Shown: positions 22,172 through 33,268, counted from the first letter of the stretch. The stretch is 64,000 nt of DNA from Siphonodentalium dalli (GCA_032622095.1 CP136066.1:207350978-207414977); one strand, 5' to 3'. Notes: generated from the sequence alone by a model not told the origin. Numbers and translations: made by a program.

Positions 22172-22435
22172 TGAATGTAGTTTGGTAGTGTTTTATTGAA
22201 GGGTATAGCGCTGTCGTTATGTGAACAGCACTAAATGCTCCAACAGCCAGAGTGATATACCACTCAATAAAACAAACCCAAACTACATTAAGCAGAAAAT
22301 GAATGTAGTGGGTGTGGGTGTTATTGAGGGATACGGCATTGCGGTCGTTGGGGCACACTAGATATGCCCCCAATGACGACCACAGCACCGAATCTGCCAA
22401 TAACACACACATCCACTGCATTCATTTCTTATATT
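22172..22435. repeat. Two adjacent palindromes
   Basis: Two foldbacks of about 120 bp each start ATGAATGTAGT (22172, 22300) and end with the complementary CTACATT or CACTGCATTCAT. They share TTATTGARGGRTAYRGC and GGTCGTT-like text, so they are diverged copies of one palindromic element. Confidence 0.7.
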
Positions 22436-22639
22436 TATATAGATTTTTGGTGATTTATTCCCATACAAAAGCTGAGTGTATTCTTATTTATTTTCACAAA
22501 ATCTGCCGTGAATTTGAGACTAGCCCACACAGCACATTAAGTCAGCCCGATATAAGATTTCCAAGCACTAGCAACAATAACGTGATCGATATAAATAACT
22601 GGCTTCAGATGCAATTCGGCTGAAATTTGAAAAGCACGC

Positions 22640-23125
22640 CCAATTATTCGGCTAACCGCTTTTAGTGATTAGGTCAACAATTTGTGACATCATTTTCTGT
22701 GTGTTATTAGGGTATGAAACGGGTGACCCAATTGGCAGTTGACCAATCACCGAACAAGATTTTGTGTAATACAGGGCTATGTAAATATTTTCTTATATTT
22801 ACATAGCTTTTTCCTTATTAAGTGAAAAAAAACTTTTTTATCTGAAAGCTGTCTGCATTTTGAATTATTAAATTAGCCCAATATTCTACCGATCGAATCG
22901 ATCCGATTACTTTGGCCACATACTTTAAAAAAAAAAACATAACCAGTTATTATTGGCCACATACTTAAAAAAAAACATAACCAGTTATTCCATCTACAGC
23001 TTTTAGTCATCTAGGTCAACAAGATTACAAGATGTGACATCGGTTAGTGTTATGGTGTGTTTTATTGGGATATAAAACACATCACCCAATTGGCAGTTGA
23101 CTAATCACGGAACAGGATTTAATCA
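22640..23125. repeat. Direct repeats around CCCAATTGGCAGTTGAC
   Basis: A block (TAGGTCAACAA, TGTGACATC, CCCAATTGGCAGTTGAC, AATCACSGAACA) occurs at about 22660-22765 and 23000-23120. Between them AAACATAACCAGTTAT is also doubled (22936, 22972). Confidence 0.7.
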
Positions 23126-23390
23126 ATCAATCAATCATGTTTATTTGTACGTTACACCATATATGGTCAAATGTACATGAACACAGAATAACAAGACAAA
23201 ATGGACGGATTACATGAAACAAAGTTAAGTAACAACAATGATATATGGCGGTATACGATGATATATGGCAATATACATATGTTATACCGGTATATGCCTA
23301 CCATAAGTTGTGATAAAATATGTAGATGATTGGCAAATATACCATTCAGAATTGAGACTGGCAACACTGGCATGGTCTCAAGTCGAGGAA
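23115..23390 (-). other. Possible retroelement 3' end with (AATC)n tail
   Basis: A run of AATCAATCAATCAATC is followed by TGTTTATTTGTACGTTAC and a roughly 250-bp stretch. This resembles a minus-strand retroelement end with a simple tail. No coding sequence is evident. Confidence 0.35.
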
Positions 23391-23627
23391 TCTTTGTTTC
23401 TTTTTAGTTGTACTCAATTTAAGAGTTCGTTACTAGGTTGACAAACCCCTTATAATGCACCACTCACAGGCTATGTAAATATTAGCATATAACCAAACAA
23501 GGTATAGAAATTTGAAACATCATATTCCATATAACCAGAGGTTAATGCAGTTTGCTTAATTTTTCTTGCAGTAAAACTCCCATGACCACATTGAATCTGC
23601 CGTTCATTTTTAGAAAAATAAACTAAC

Positions 23628-23802
23628 CTTTGACCCAAAGGTCATCCTTAAGAGCTTCTGCAAGATAAGCAGCTCCTTCATCTCCGATCATGTTGTTGTT
23701 GTTAATGGTGATCCGTCGAATCCCAGACATCCTGTCAAGGTCCGGCCGACGATAACGGAGACTGTCTTTCCAGGCTTCATTGTGTCGTTTAACAGCCTGA
23801 TG
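23628..23802 (-). CDS. CEP78: CEP78 LRR exon (exon a)
   Basis: Read on the minus strand, this 175-nt exon encodes 58 residues plus one base of the next codon. It follows a strong acceptor (ttctctcttgtag) and ends at donor AAAG|gttagt. The residues RHNEAWKDSLRYRRPDLD, then a leucine-rich repeat with NNNNMIGDEGAAYLAEAL and DDLWVK, match the vertebrate CEP78 segment containing RRHEETWAESLRYRRPDLD and DLWLRALDL as I recall it. CEP78 is a centrosomal/ciliary protein with N-terminal LRRs and a C-terminal coiled coil. It sits at the mature centriole and is linked to the DYRK2-EDD-DDB1-VPRBP ubiquitin ligase; human mutations cause cone-rod dystrophy with hearing loss. There is no start codon because this is an internal exon. 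Its last base joins the 114-nt exon at 19380-19493 in phase. The intron between them is about 4.1 kb and holds family C and D elements and the 31-bp array. Confidence 0.92.
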
Positions 23803-24317
23803 CTACAAGAGAGAAAATATGAAAACAGGTTAGAATCCTCTTGATATCACTTTTCTGAGGTCTTATCAGATCTTATTGAAATCAAAGTTGGGCTCTCCCA
23901 ATTGGAGCATACAGGATACCCCCAATGGCAGCCAATGTTTAACCTCTTCACTGCTAATGACGTTATGATGTCGAAAGCGTCTGTAGCAGATAAATCCTAT
24001 GTTATTCCAGTTTTTTATGGAAATGTGTACTGTACTCCTCACCATCTGGATCACAATTTAGGATCTGGATGATTTGAATTCGGTTCTTTAGTAATCTGGT
24101 TCTCTGTGGTTCCTGTATTATTTGTAACAAGGAGTATTATCTTTGTCGATATCGGGGGAGACATAAGTGAGTGTTGCCTTGATATAACTCACGTTTTTTT
24201 TGGTATTATTTCCTAAAGTTTTTACAAGAATCACAGTAACATCCGTGCTAGAATCTGTTACAGCACTCACTAGTGATACTTTAATATTGACAGCCATGTT
24301 CTTGAGAAAATAACGAA

Positions 24318-24365
24318 CATAAACTATAAAGTAGAAGTTCTTTTTCTTCTACTTTATAGTTTATG
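24318..24365. repeat. Perfect short hairpin
   Basis: CATAAACTATAAAGTAGAAG and its complement, separated by about 9 bases, in the CEP78 5'-side flank or intron. Nothing else marks it as an RNA gene. Confidence 0.8.
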
Positions 24366-24759
24366 TACACTATGTACGCCGGTGATTCGCAATGTGGGCA
24401 GCTGGTGGTGTACGTTTCTCTTGGTCAACAAAAATTGGTTGCAATCATCTTAAGTGACTCATGCATTAAAAGATTACCTGTCAGGGAGTAATGGGTATTG
24501 TCAGTATGATAATTCTGATATGCATGCATATATGTTGCAACTCAATGGCATCCAGCTTCAGGGATGGACAATGACAATGGTGCCAACATAGTCTGATACC
24601 CATGGCTGAGAATTTATGGTTACCCATTAGTACACTATAAAGTATGAGTTCACTTAAATTTTGCTTTATATTTAAGGTACTGGATCCGATCCGATGGTCC
24701 ACATATCATCAGATTGCATACAACAACATTTTTATAAATGGCACTTTAGTTATCAGAAT

Positions 24760-25090
24760 CAATTAATTGCCCGGTATAGTCAACTATAGTATAAAATTGC
24801 CCAAAACCTGTTATTTATCAACATTTTGTTCAAAGAAATTTGGCCGGATTGTCAAATATCTAAGACCCGAAGCCTCTTGATTTAGAGTTATCCATCTTCA
24901 TCCACAATTTGGTCTGAGACCGTCGGCTCGTCAACTTTTTGCCAGGCCGTCAAAAAGTACCAGTGGTCAAAAATAATGGATTGCAAAATTTATATCTGAT
25001 AACTCTGAGCTTCCTCGACTCATATAAAAAAATATTTTTTACCCCCAAAACCAAAGAAATAGTAATTTGGGAGCATTAATTCAGATACTG
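24760..25090. repeat. Dispersed repeat, inverted relative to 15.3 kb
   Basis: AACCTGTTATTTATCAACAT, TTAGAGTTATCCATCTTCAT and CACAATTTGGTCTGAGACCG. Diverged partner of 15260-15500. No ORF. Confidence 0.55.
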
Positions 25091-25098
25091 CATCTTTA

Positions 25099-25279
25099 AC
25101 CCTTTCTATACTAAACACTCATCGATGAGTAGTTATCCCATAGGAAATGTTCAGATAATAAGTTTAACCCTTTCTATACTAAACACTCATCGATGAGTAG
25201 TTATCCCATAGGAAATGTTCAGATAATAAGTTTAACCCTTTCTCCACTAAACACTCATTGATGAGTAGTTATCCCATAG
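25099..25279. repeat. Three tandem copies of the family D left end
   Basis: A unit of about 80 bp (TTTAACCCTTTCTATACTAA ... GGAAATGTTCAGATAATAAG) is repeated nearly exactly, then a third, partial copy fuses after GGAAATATGG to family E sequence. The fusion uses the shared bases GGAAAT. Confidence 0.75.
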
Positions 25280-25425
25280 GAAATATGGCTTGTTGCCATT
25301 CATCGGAAAGCTCTCCCTGAGAACTTTCCGATGAATGGCAACAAGCCATATTTCCAACTAAATCCTGAAAAGTTACCCATAATTCTGCTGTGGTTAAGGA
25401 GTCGATTACTTAGGGTATTACTGTA
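25278..25425. mobile_element. Family E element fused to family D
   Basis: Starts inside the left arm (AAATATGGCTTGTTGCC), crosses the centre and ends normally (TAGGGTATTACTG-TA). The outer left arm is replaced by D sequence, joined at GGAAAT. Confidence 0.75.
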
Positions 25426-25612
25426 TATCAATATTTCCTAAGGCCACTGTTTTTTATGTGTTGGTTTACAGATTTATTAAGGAAAAAAAATGGGTCGGTC
25501 AGGAAAAAATGGCAATAAAATTGAAAAAAAAAAAATTCTCAAACTAATTTTTTCAGTTGTTTTGCCAGACGCTGAACGAAGTTACCAGTAATCATTGATT
25601 TAATCTCAATTT

Positions 25613-25704
25613 TTCATAGCAGGTTGGCATCACCAAATTCAGCCTCTGGGGACCTCATTCTGCTTACACCTCAGCAAATGACAGACACACTATTTCAAGG
25701 CTTG
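25613..25704. mobile_element. Family F fragment
   Basis: AGCAGGTTGGCATCACC to CACTATTTCAAGGCTTG: part of one hairpin plus the right terminus. Confidence 0.65.
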
Positions 25705-25776
25705 GTAATGACAAGATTGAAATGTGGCGACCATGGTTTTCTAACGGAATTATACTTTACATCCAATCTATTTCAG

Positions 25777-26271
25777 TTAAAGGGTTACTGTACACTAAAT
25801 CCGGCCATTTATGGGACCATCTCCTTTTACACTCAACAGAATATATGCAACAAATGAATGAAATTGAGCCATGAATGAGAGTAAAATACACTCGGAGCTC
25901 TATATGAAGGTTGCTGCAAACAACATGGCAGTTATAATAAAAACAAGTTAATGACTCGAGTCACGGACTCGTTTTCATTATAATTACCATGTTGTTTGCA
26001 TCATTCATAGAGCAGATGACTCGAAATGAGAGTATTTTTGCACTAATCCATGGTTCAAATTAATTCATTTGTTGCATAATGAGTTTATGTCTCAAGTCAT
26101 AAACTTACTTTCATTATAATTACCATGTTGTTTCACATCGTTCATAGAGCACATGAGTGTATTTTGCACTAATCCGTGGATCAAATTAATTCATTTGTTA
26201 TATATATTCTGTTGAGTATAATAGGAGATGGTCCCATAAATGGCTGGATTTGGTATACAGTCCCCCTTTAA
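25777..26271. mobile_element. Family H foldback element with TTAA ends
   Basis: A 495-bp inverted repeat bounded by TTAA. Left arm AGGGTTACTGTACACTAAAT then CCGGCCATTTATGGGACC; right arm GGTCCCATAAATGGCTGG then ATTTGGTATACAGTCCCCCT. The middle is a second palindrome (TTATAATAAAAACAAGTTAA ... CCATGTTGTTTGC). Only one copy seen here; TTAA suggests a piggyBac-type mechanism. Confidence 0.65.
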
Positions 26272-26620
26272 CATCACATCTGTTTGGGTTAATGTTGTTA
26301 GATGAAGTGTGTTAGCATGTACCATTTAACACCAAGATTTTCTTCGTTGATTAAATAGAACTAACATTATGAATGGGTTTGCTGGTCTTTTTGTATGAAT
26401 CGTTATTAACTTGGAAGCAATTTGTCTGAAAGGTTACATCATTAAATCATTTGGTTTATTTACCGGAATAACATAATACGACTGGTGTAAATGGAGAATT
26501 ATTGTTACAGCTCACAGTCAAGTATGTAACAACCTGAAGAGTGAGGACGTTTATATTGATGACCTAACCATTCAATGACTTCACCAAGACTGAGTTCAGT
26601 GTCAATCAGTGCCAATCAGT
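26272..26620. other. No recognised feature
   Basis: Unique AT-rich DNA, no conserved exon found. Confidence 0.45.
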
Positions 26621-27070
26621 GGGTCTGTCATTTACAGAATGATGAGGTCCCCATGAGGGTGAATTTAGTGACACTATGCCGCATAGTGGGCAAGCATCAC
26701 CAAATTCACCCTCTGGGGACCTCATTCTGCATGGCCTCATCTGCTATGGGAGACATAGACTCAGATTGAAGTTCCCAAATAGTGAATATTGCGATGTACA
26801 CCCATTGGGAACTTTATTATGCAACGTGTTGTCTGCCAGTTTGGGGATATAGAGAAACTAAACTTAAAAAGAAATAGAATCTATGTGAAGAAGTTTCTAT
26901 AGAAGTTTGATAATAAAGAAACTTTCCAGAGAAGATGAGGTCTATAAAGCAGAATGAGGTCCCCAGAGGGTGAATTTAGGTATGCTAGCCCGCTATGCAG
27001 GATAGCGTCACTAAATTCACCCTCTGGGGACCTCATTCTGCAAATGACAGACACACTAAACTCAGGCTTG
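26621..27070. mobile_element. Family F element
   Basis: Starts inside the left terminus (GTCTGTCATTTACAGAATG) and ends ACACACTAAACTCAGGCTTG. The central region is a variant (CATGGCCTCATCTGC ... TTGGGGATATAGAGAAACTA) shared with the 18.3-kb copy. Confidence 0.72.
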
Positions 27071-27127
27071 GTGACCTATAACCATTCAATAACTTCACCC
27101 AGCTGGAGTCTCATAAACTAAGTCTAA

Positions 27128-27200
27128 CCTTTTCTTAACTAAATACTCATTGACGATTGTGTATTTCCCTTTATAGGCAATGTTCAGGTAATAAGTTTCA
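27128..27200. repeat. Family D left-end fragment
   Basis: TAACCTTTTCTTAACTAAAT, ACTCATTGACGA and CAATGTTCAGGTAATAAGTT match the left end of family D. No right end follows. Confidence 0.45.
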
Positions 27201-27376
27201 CAAAACAGCCAGATTAACAAGAAATTGTTCGGGCGCTGGTCAGAGTAACTCCATGGAACGAACCCACAGATTTGATCATCAAATAAACTATATCTCACTT
27301 CAAAGCATGTACATGTATAATGCAGAAAAAAAATGTTTTTCAAGCAGTTTCATTTAAAACTTTTGGTGGATTGAAG

Positions 27377-27574
27377 TACAGTAGTGCCCTAAATAATCGA
27401 CTCCTTAACCACAGCAGAATTATGGGTAATTTTTCAGGATTTAGTCGGAAATATGGCTTGTTGCCAGTGAGAGCTTTCCGATGAATGGCAATAAGCCATA
27501 TTTCCGACTAAATCCTGAAAAATTACCTATAATTCTGCTGTGTTTAAGGAGTCTATTATTTAGCACATTACTAT
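27377..27574. mobile_element. Family E palindromic element
   Basis: TA-CAGTAGTGCCCTAAATAA to TAGCACATTACTA-TA. A short deletion at the centre of the palindrome (GTTGCCAGTGAGAGC) shortens the loop. Confidence 0.78.
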
Positions 27575-27637
27575 AATGCAGAAAAAAAAATGCTTTTCAA
27601 GCAGTTTCTTTTAAAACTTTTGGTGGATTGAAGTACT

Positions 27638-27888
27638 ATAGCCCTTTGAGTGCCAGGTCCGATTTTTGTATCAACCCATATACCATGTGCCAATGCATTC
27701 TCTTATATATGCGAGTCGACCATAGGTCGCCTCGCATATATAAGAGAATGCATTGGCCTAACCCTTTTTTTTTCTTCTTTTTTTTTACAATTTTTTACAA
27801 TTTTAATAATTTATTCTTATATTCTTTAACAGACTTAGTTTGCAGGTTTAGGGCCGATGAGATCGGCCCCTGGCACTCAAAGGGTTAA
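27638..27888. mobile_element. Family B TTAA element, short copy
   Basis: Termini GCCCTTTGAGTGCCAGG and CCTGGCACTCAAAGGG-TTAA enclose one shared hairpin (about 27690-27758) and an AT-rich spacer. Both termini carry the matched change CAGTG to GAGTG and its complement, relative to other B copies. The left TTAA has decayed to TATA. Confidence 0.75.
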
Positions 27889-28049
27889 TAGATAAACGGT
27901 AACTGTTTCGTTGGATATTCGGGGATTCGGCATCCGAACAGTTTGTTTTCATGTTTGAGTCTCCAAATATCAAACAACAGAGTACGTTAATCTCCTAAAT
28001 AGTTCCATTTTTAACTATATTTTCACTTTATTAAAGCTGCCTACACCAT

Positions 28050-28345
28050 AAATTGAAGATATACACAGAACGACATGAGTGTGTTATTGGGTTTGTTGAT
28101 ACAGCATGAGCGCAGCCTCGAATTCTATCATCCTGCGATGGCACAAGTGCTGTATCAACACATACATGTATGCGTCGTTCTGTGTTTATTACACGTCACA
28201 CATCCTAGAGTCCATTCATTAACAAATACAGGCTTACAAGGTTTATTTAGGCACACACAGGGCTTGTTTTGTCATGTGTGATAATGCTTTTATTTTTTGT
28301 TCCGGTTTCATGATTCAGGCAAACGTCATTTGACGTCAACAAGAC
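28050..28345. repeat. Dispersed foldback repeat, copy 1
   Basis: AGAACGACATGAGTGTGTTA, GATGGCACAAGTGCTGTATC, TTCCGGTTTCATGATTCAGG and GTCATTTGACGTCAAC recur in order at 49360-49620. Contains a foldback (TTGTTGATACAGC / GCTGTATCAACA). Confidence 0.68.
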
Positions 28346-28510
28346 GAGTATGCGTTTGGAACATATCTTCCATACGGATTTGTAAATATGGAACAGCAAT
28401 AACACTGTACTTCAAGGATCAAGCGTGTAATAAAATTCTGAATGAGCGCAAATAAATATGGAGAAGCACTGGGAGGGATAACGTTATTTTACAATACAGG
28501 CTTCTTCAAA

Positions 28511-28727
28511 TACAGTAATGCCCTAAGTAATCGACCTCTTAACCAAAGCAGAATTATGGGTAACTTTTAAGGATTTAGTCGGAAATATGGCTTGTTGCCA
28601 TTCATCGGAAAGCTCTCGGCGAGATCTTTCCGATGAATGGCAACAAGCCATATTTCCAACTAAATCCTGAAAAGTTACCCATAATTCTGCTTTGGTTAAG
28701 AGGTCGATTACTTAGGGCATTACTGTA
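28511..28727. mobile_element. Family E palindromic element
   Basis: Full-length, TA-bounded. Both arms carry the same private changes (AAGTAATCGACCTCTTAACC matched by AAGAGGTCGATTACTTAGG; CAAAGCAG matched by CTGCTTTGG). Confidence 0.8.
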
Positions 28728-29164
28728 CATGTTCAACTCAAATATTATTCTAAGACACCGGAATATGATTATAAAGCATCCGTAGATTGTTGACTTTGTA
28801 AATTCAGACCGAGCAAATAGACCTTCTCTAATATAATCCAGCGGCTGCACAGGAATGATGAAATAAATTGATTTATTCTCTGCATCACCTATTATCAGCT
28901 GTCCATAATGCTTTTGTGTGATTTTTGCTGTCACATTCACCGATTCGAATGACAGGCTATGGTTTGGAGTCAATAATTACTATGAATGGTAAATCATTGG
29001 GTGGCATGATATCACGATGTCACGAGAGTGAGTGTATCGGCATGCAACAAATATTCAATAATTTTATCTTCCTGCCGCAATAATATGACAAAACCTTCGT
29101 GTTCATTTGCATTGCATGAAAAACTTTGTATTGAACTTTTTATGTAAACTTAGTTGATCCGAAG

Positions 29165-29252
29165 CAAGCCTTGAAATAGTGTCTGTACATCACTAAATTC
29201 ACCCTCTGGGGACCTCATTTTGCAAATGACAGACACACTATTTCAAGGCTTG
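29165..29252. mobile_element. Minimal family F element (88 bp)
   Basis: CAAGCCTTGAAATAGTG directly joined to a single hairpin arm and CACTATTTCAAGGCTTG. The flanks ATCCGAAG and TTCCGAAG match at 7 of 8 bases. Almost all internal sequence is gone, so the termini alone seem to have been enough to move, or it was deleted after insertion. Confidence 0.8.
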
Positions 29253-29305
29253 TTCCGAAGGAATATTAATATAGTACTACAACATTCAACAAAAAGCTTA
29301 TAGAT

Positions 29306-29889
29306 CAAGCCTGCAAATAGTGTGGTGTCTGTCATTTGCAGAATGTGGTCCCAAGAGGGTGAATTTAGTGATGCTATCCCGCACAGTGGGCTAGCATCAC
29401 CAAATTCACCCTTTGGGAACCTCATTCTGCTTAGGCTTCAACTGCTATGGTAGACCTAGAATCAGATTTGAAGTTCCCCATTTGAAGTTGGTTTAAACAA
29501 TATTTATTTCTACCCTCAATTAATACCGGTACATGTATACACGAAACAAGACATTGAACATTATGATTTATATGACAGATTAGAATAGAAGAGGGTGAAG
29601 AGGATCTAACAACAAGTTTATGTTGGTGATGTTCACTCATTAGTCAACTCGATTATGCATTTTATTTTCTGCAAATTAGGGGATATAGAAACTTCCCAGA
29701 ATGGAAAAAGAAACTAAAAACAGTGTTAATTTGAGACTATAGATATTTCCTAGAAGATGAGGCCTAAGCAGAATGAGGTCCCCAGAGGGCGAATTTGGTG
29801 ATGCTAGCTCACTGTGAGGGATAGCGTCACTAAATTCACCCTCTGGGGACCTCATTCTGCAAATGACAGACACACTATTTACAGGCTTA
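29306..29889. mobile_element. Family F element with exact 8-bp duplication
   Basis: CAAGCCTGCAAATAGTG to ACACTATTTACAGGCTTA. TTATAGAT flanks it on both sides (29298-29305 and 29890-29897). About 130 bp of unrelated DNA (about 29493-29620) interrupts the centre at GAAGTTGGT. Confidence 0.85.
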
Positions 29890-30151
29890 TTATAGATTGA
29901 GACGACAATCAACACCGACAATCAACACCGCTATCACCATTCAGACACCTTTGGGGGTTTCCATGCAGTCTATCTGGGGATACATAAAACGACTTAATTG
30001 TTAAGTTAGAGTACCACCTGAATGAATCTATGATATCTGAAGACCACATCAAGCATATTATATAACAATAAAAATGTCAAAAAGATAACTTTGATCATAT
30101 TTTTTTAAAGCAAAATTTTGGAAAGACAGTGTTCTCAGCAAGTATATAAAT

Positions 30152-30525
30152 TTAACCCTTTACCCAACAAACCGGCCAAAACCGGCCAAATAAAGCTTCA
30201 ACAGCCTAAAATATCTTCGATCTGTCTCAATAGAACCATACAAATATGGATATCATTGGAACCGGCTCCTTGACCACATTGTGATAGTTACAGTTATGCC
30301 CTGTGCCAATGCATTCTCTTATATATGCGAGTCGACCATACATTGGCCTAAAAAAAATCTTTTTTTAACACTTTTTACTATTTGTTCTTACATTCTTTAA
30401 CAATTTTATAATTTTTAATGTGTTAAGCCAATGCATTCTCTTATATATGCGAGGCGACCTATGGTCGACTCGCATATATAAGACAATGCATTGGCACAGG
30501 GCCCTTCCGTTGGGTAAAGGGTTAA
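30152..30525 (-). mobile_element. Family A TTAA element, copy 4, one hairpin collapsed
   Basis: Reverse-orientation copy bounded by TTAA. The first hairpin has lost most of its second arm: the sequence runs from CGACCATA straight to CATTGGCC. The second hairpin is intact except for one base (AAGACAATG). This is a clean natural deletion of one hairpin arm. Confidence 0.83.
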
Positions 30526-31509
30526 AGGAAATGAATGCCATAAAAATTACATGACATGAAATAGGAAAAGGCTTGAATGACTATTTAGTTGGGAGCAGCA
30601 CTGCTTCAAGAATATTGTTAACAGATTACTAAAGGTGTGCTGGAAAATTGTGAGCATGCAGCCATTTACAAGAACTGATATAAATAGTTGTGCTGAGATG
30701 AGTTTTAGGTCATAGGTCCATAACCAAATACCCATCTGGCCAGGTATAATTAATAGTGTGGCCTATTTCCAGTTGATTGCTCCCTGCTTGAAAACTATAT
30801 ATAGCCCAGGTAATAGTTCACTTGCCGGGTAATGTTCATAACTACTCTGACACGTGATCACGCTTCGTCCAAACAAATGACAGTATGACCCTCTGTGAAC
30901 TCGAGACAATATGTCAATATTTATCAATATGTCTTGATGTGAAAAATGTTTTCTCACAAATGGTAAGACAAATGTCACTACAAATACAGTTGAGTCGATG
31001 GAGACCAAGATTAAAATTGTCATGTGTTTAGTGCATGATAAATCGACTGAAATTCCTGCAAAGGAATGCATTGCAAATTTTTGAGTGTGTGAATGAACCA
31101 ATAACAACCATACCTCGGAGAATGCATTTGATCCCAAGACACAGAAGGATCCAGAAGAAGATAATCAATGTTGAAATTGGTTTTCAAATGTGAATGAAAC
31201 AGAGACCAACACCTCGGTCTACAAAGACTTCTAGGCAACAAAGACCTGCTAATAATTAAAGATGTGGATGGGGCAGGGACATGGCTAGAGGGTTGCTGTT
31301 GGGGGGGGGGGGGGGGGTGTTCATCTTGAAACTGCACCCCTCCCCAACTAGATATACTTCAAGCTTTCCAACTTTGGTAATTTCCAATTTGACACCCCCC
31401 CCCCCCATAAGTTGGAAATGTGACGGTTTCAGACCATTTTTTATAAAAGTAGAAAAAATATGCTGCTGTTGCTATAAAAACAACATATTCCCCACTAATT
31501 ACTAATTGG
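30526..31509. other. No recognised gene
   Basis: Unique DNA with minus-strand frames of 105-124 codons (30763-31337) that lack recognisable domains. G run at 31300-31317 and C run at 31397-31407. Confidence 0.45.
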
Positions 31510-31914
31510 AAAGCCTGTAAATAGTGTGTCTGTCATTTACAGAATTAGCCAGAGGGTGAATTTAGTGACAATCACAAATTTTACCCTCTGGGTACCTATT
31601 TCTGCTTGGGCCTCATATTCCGGGAAGAATCTATAGTCTCAAATTAACATCATTTTAGCTACCCTTTCTCTTCTGGGAAGTTTATGTATCCCCTAATTTG
31701 CAGAAGATTATATGCATAATTGAGGTGACTAATGAGAGAACATCACTAACTTCAACTGGGGAACTACAATCTGATCATAGGTCTCCCATAGCAGTTGAGG
31801 CCTAAACAAAATGAGGTTCCCAGAGGGTGAATTTGGTGATGCTAGCCCACCATTTGGGGTATGTCACTAAATTCACCATCTGGGGACCTCATTCTGCAAA
31901 TATTTGCTGGCTTG
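31510..31914. mobile_element. Family F element
   Basis: AAAGCCTGTAAATAGTGTG to TATTTGCTGGCTTG. Hairpins are eroded (AGAATTAGCCAGAGGG). Flanks CTAATTGGA and TGGTTGGA are partly similar. Confidence 0.7.
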
Positions 31915-32094
31915 CTGGTTGGAAACTTAACTAGAGGTGTGACTGTCCCAATGGGACTACGGATACCCCCCTGTTTTTAAAATACTAAGATATTTCACAT
32001 GTCAGTAAACATTTAGTTAAAATAATAAAATAACAGTTCCCATTGCAGGTGTACAACCATAACCCTAATCTTAAACCTATTGACCGAAAAATGT

Positions 32095-32550
32095 AGGAAT
32101 AAAATATGGACAAAATTATGTATGTTGCGAAAAAAATTCTAAGTCGAAAAAGGGGAATAACTCATAATCGCAGGTGCACAAGTTCCCATGGTACTAAATA
32201 TCTGTGCCACGTTTTAAAAAAATTGATTGAAAAATGTAGGAATAAAAGCTCGGACAAAATTCTACATGTTGCGAAAAAAGTCGAAAAAGGGGGGATAACT
32301 CCACGAAAAAAAGTCCGACAGACATCATAATTGCAGGTGCACAGGTTCCCATGGTGGTTGAGTCTGTGCCAACTTTTACGACAAGTTGATCAAAAAACGA
32401 CTGAGAAAAGCCCCGAACAAATTTGTGTCCACGGACGGACGACGGACGACAGACGACGGACGGACGATGGACGGACGGACAAGCTGACTCCAGTATACCA
32501 CCCCTAACTTCGTTGCGGGGGGTATAATTTGTTGCGGGGGGTATAATTAA
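32095..32550 (+). repeat. Dispersed repeat ending in GACGGACG run
   Basis: Two or three sub-units (AAGTCGAAAAAGGGG, CATAATCGCAGGTGCAC, TTCCCATGGTACTAAATAT) then GACGGACGACGGACGACAG and CTTCGTTGCGGGGGGTATAA. Matches 52230-52830. Confidence 0.72.
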
Positions 32551-32624
32551 CAATGAGAAGAATTTCAGCTTATATGTTAGGTATGAAATTTCCTTCTGTT
32601 GAAATTTTTAAAAGTTTTACTCTT

Positions 32625-32712
32625 TCAACACCGCAGCCCGCTTTAGCGCACCGCAGCCCGCTTTAGCGGCCACGATGTAATTTACGTTCACCACCGCAGC
32701 CCGCTTTAGCGG
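32625..32712. repeat. Three copies of a GC-rich 20-mer
   Basis: CACCGCAGCCCGCTTTAGCG appears three times, two in tandem and one 40 bp on. CCGCTTTAGCGG is self-complementary apart from its centre, so each can form a small hairpin. Confidence 0.8.
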
Positions 32713-33268
32713 CATCTGGGTGATATTCTGTGTCAATACTAATTGATTGTTTGGTCGCAGACCTGACAAATACCGCCACAATGAGATGCTCCCGCCTAAA
32801 TATAGACAGCACATGTATGACATCACAATTACTATTTTGGGGTTTCCCTGGGTTTTTTCCTAAACTGTTGATGAAACAATGCCAACAGATGTTGTGTTTT
32901 TAATCAAATATACAATAACCGATTTATTTATTTTGTCATTGTTTATCACAAACACATTTCGATAACACACGTTTATGAAATAAAGAAGATTGTTGCTCTT
33001 TCTAACAATGTTTTATTTGTGGTATCCGTCTTGTGTCTCCTATTTTCGACGCAATGTTATGAAATTCATCATGCCAAGCAATAGTGCGACTTCAATAATA
33101 ATAGCTTCGAGTGCATGTTGTAAGCATGATATTGACATGCATAAACATTTTGGGAACGCAATGAGATCATTGGCAGTTGTAGTTGGAAAGTTACTCATAA
33201 TTAATCAGCGTAATCATGCACTCTTGAATACATGTGGGCCCAAATGCGGGATAATGTGACTATTTCAG

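Noticed and set aside
30763-31337. Overlapping minus-strand ORFs of 105 and 124 codons
   Set aside because: No recognisable domain, low-complexity Pro/Gln run from a G tract, and no splice or repeat context.
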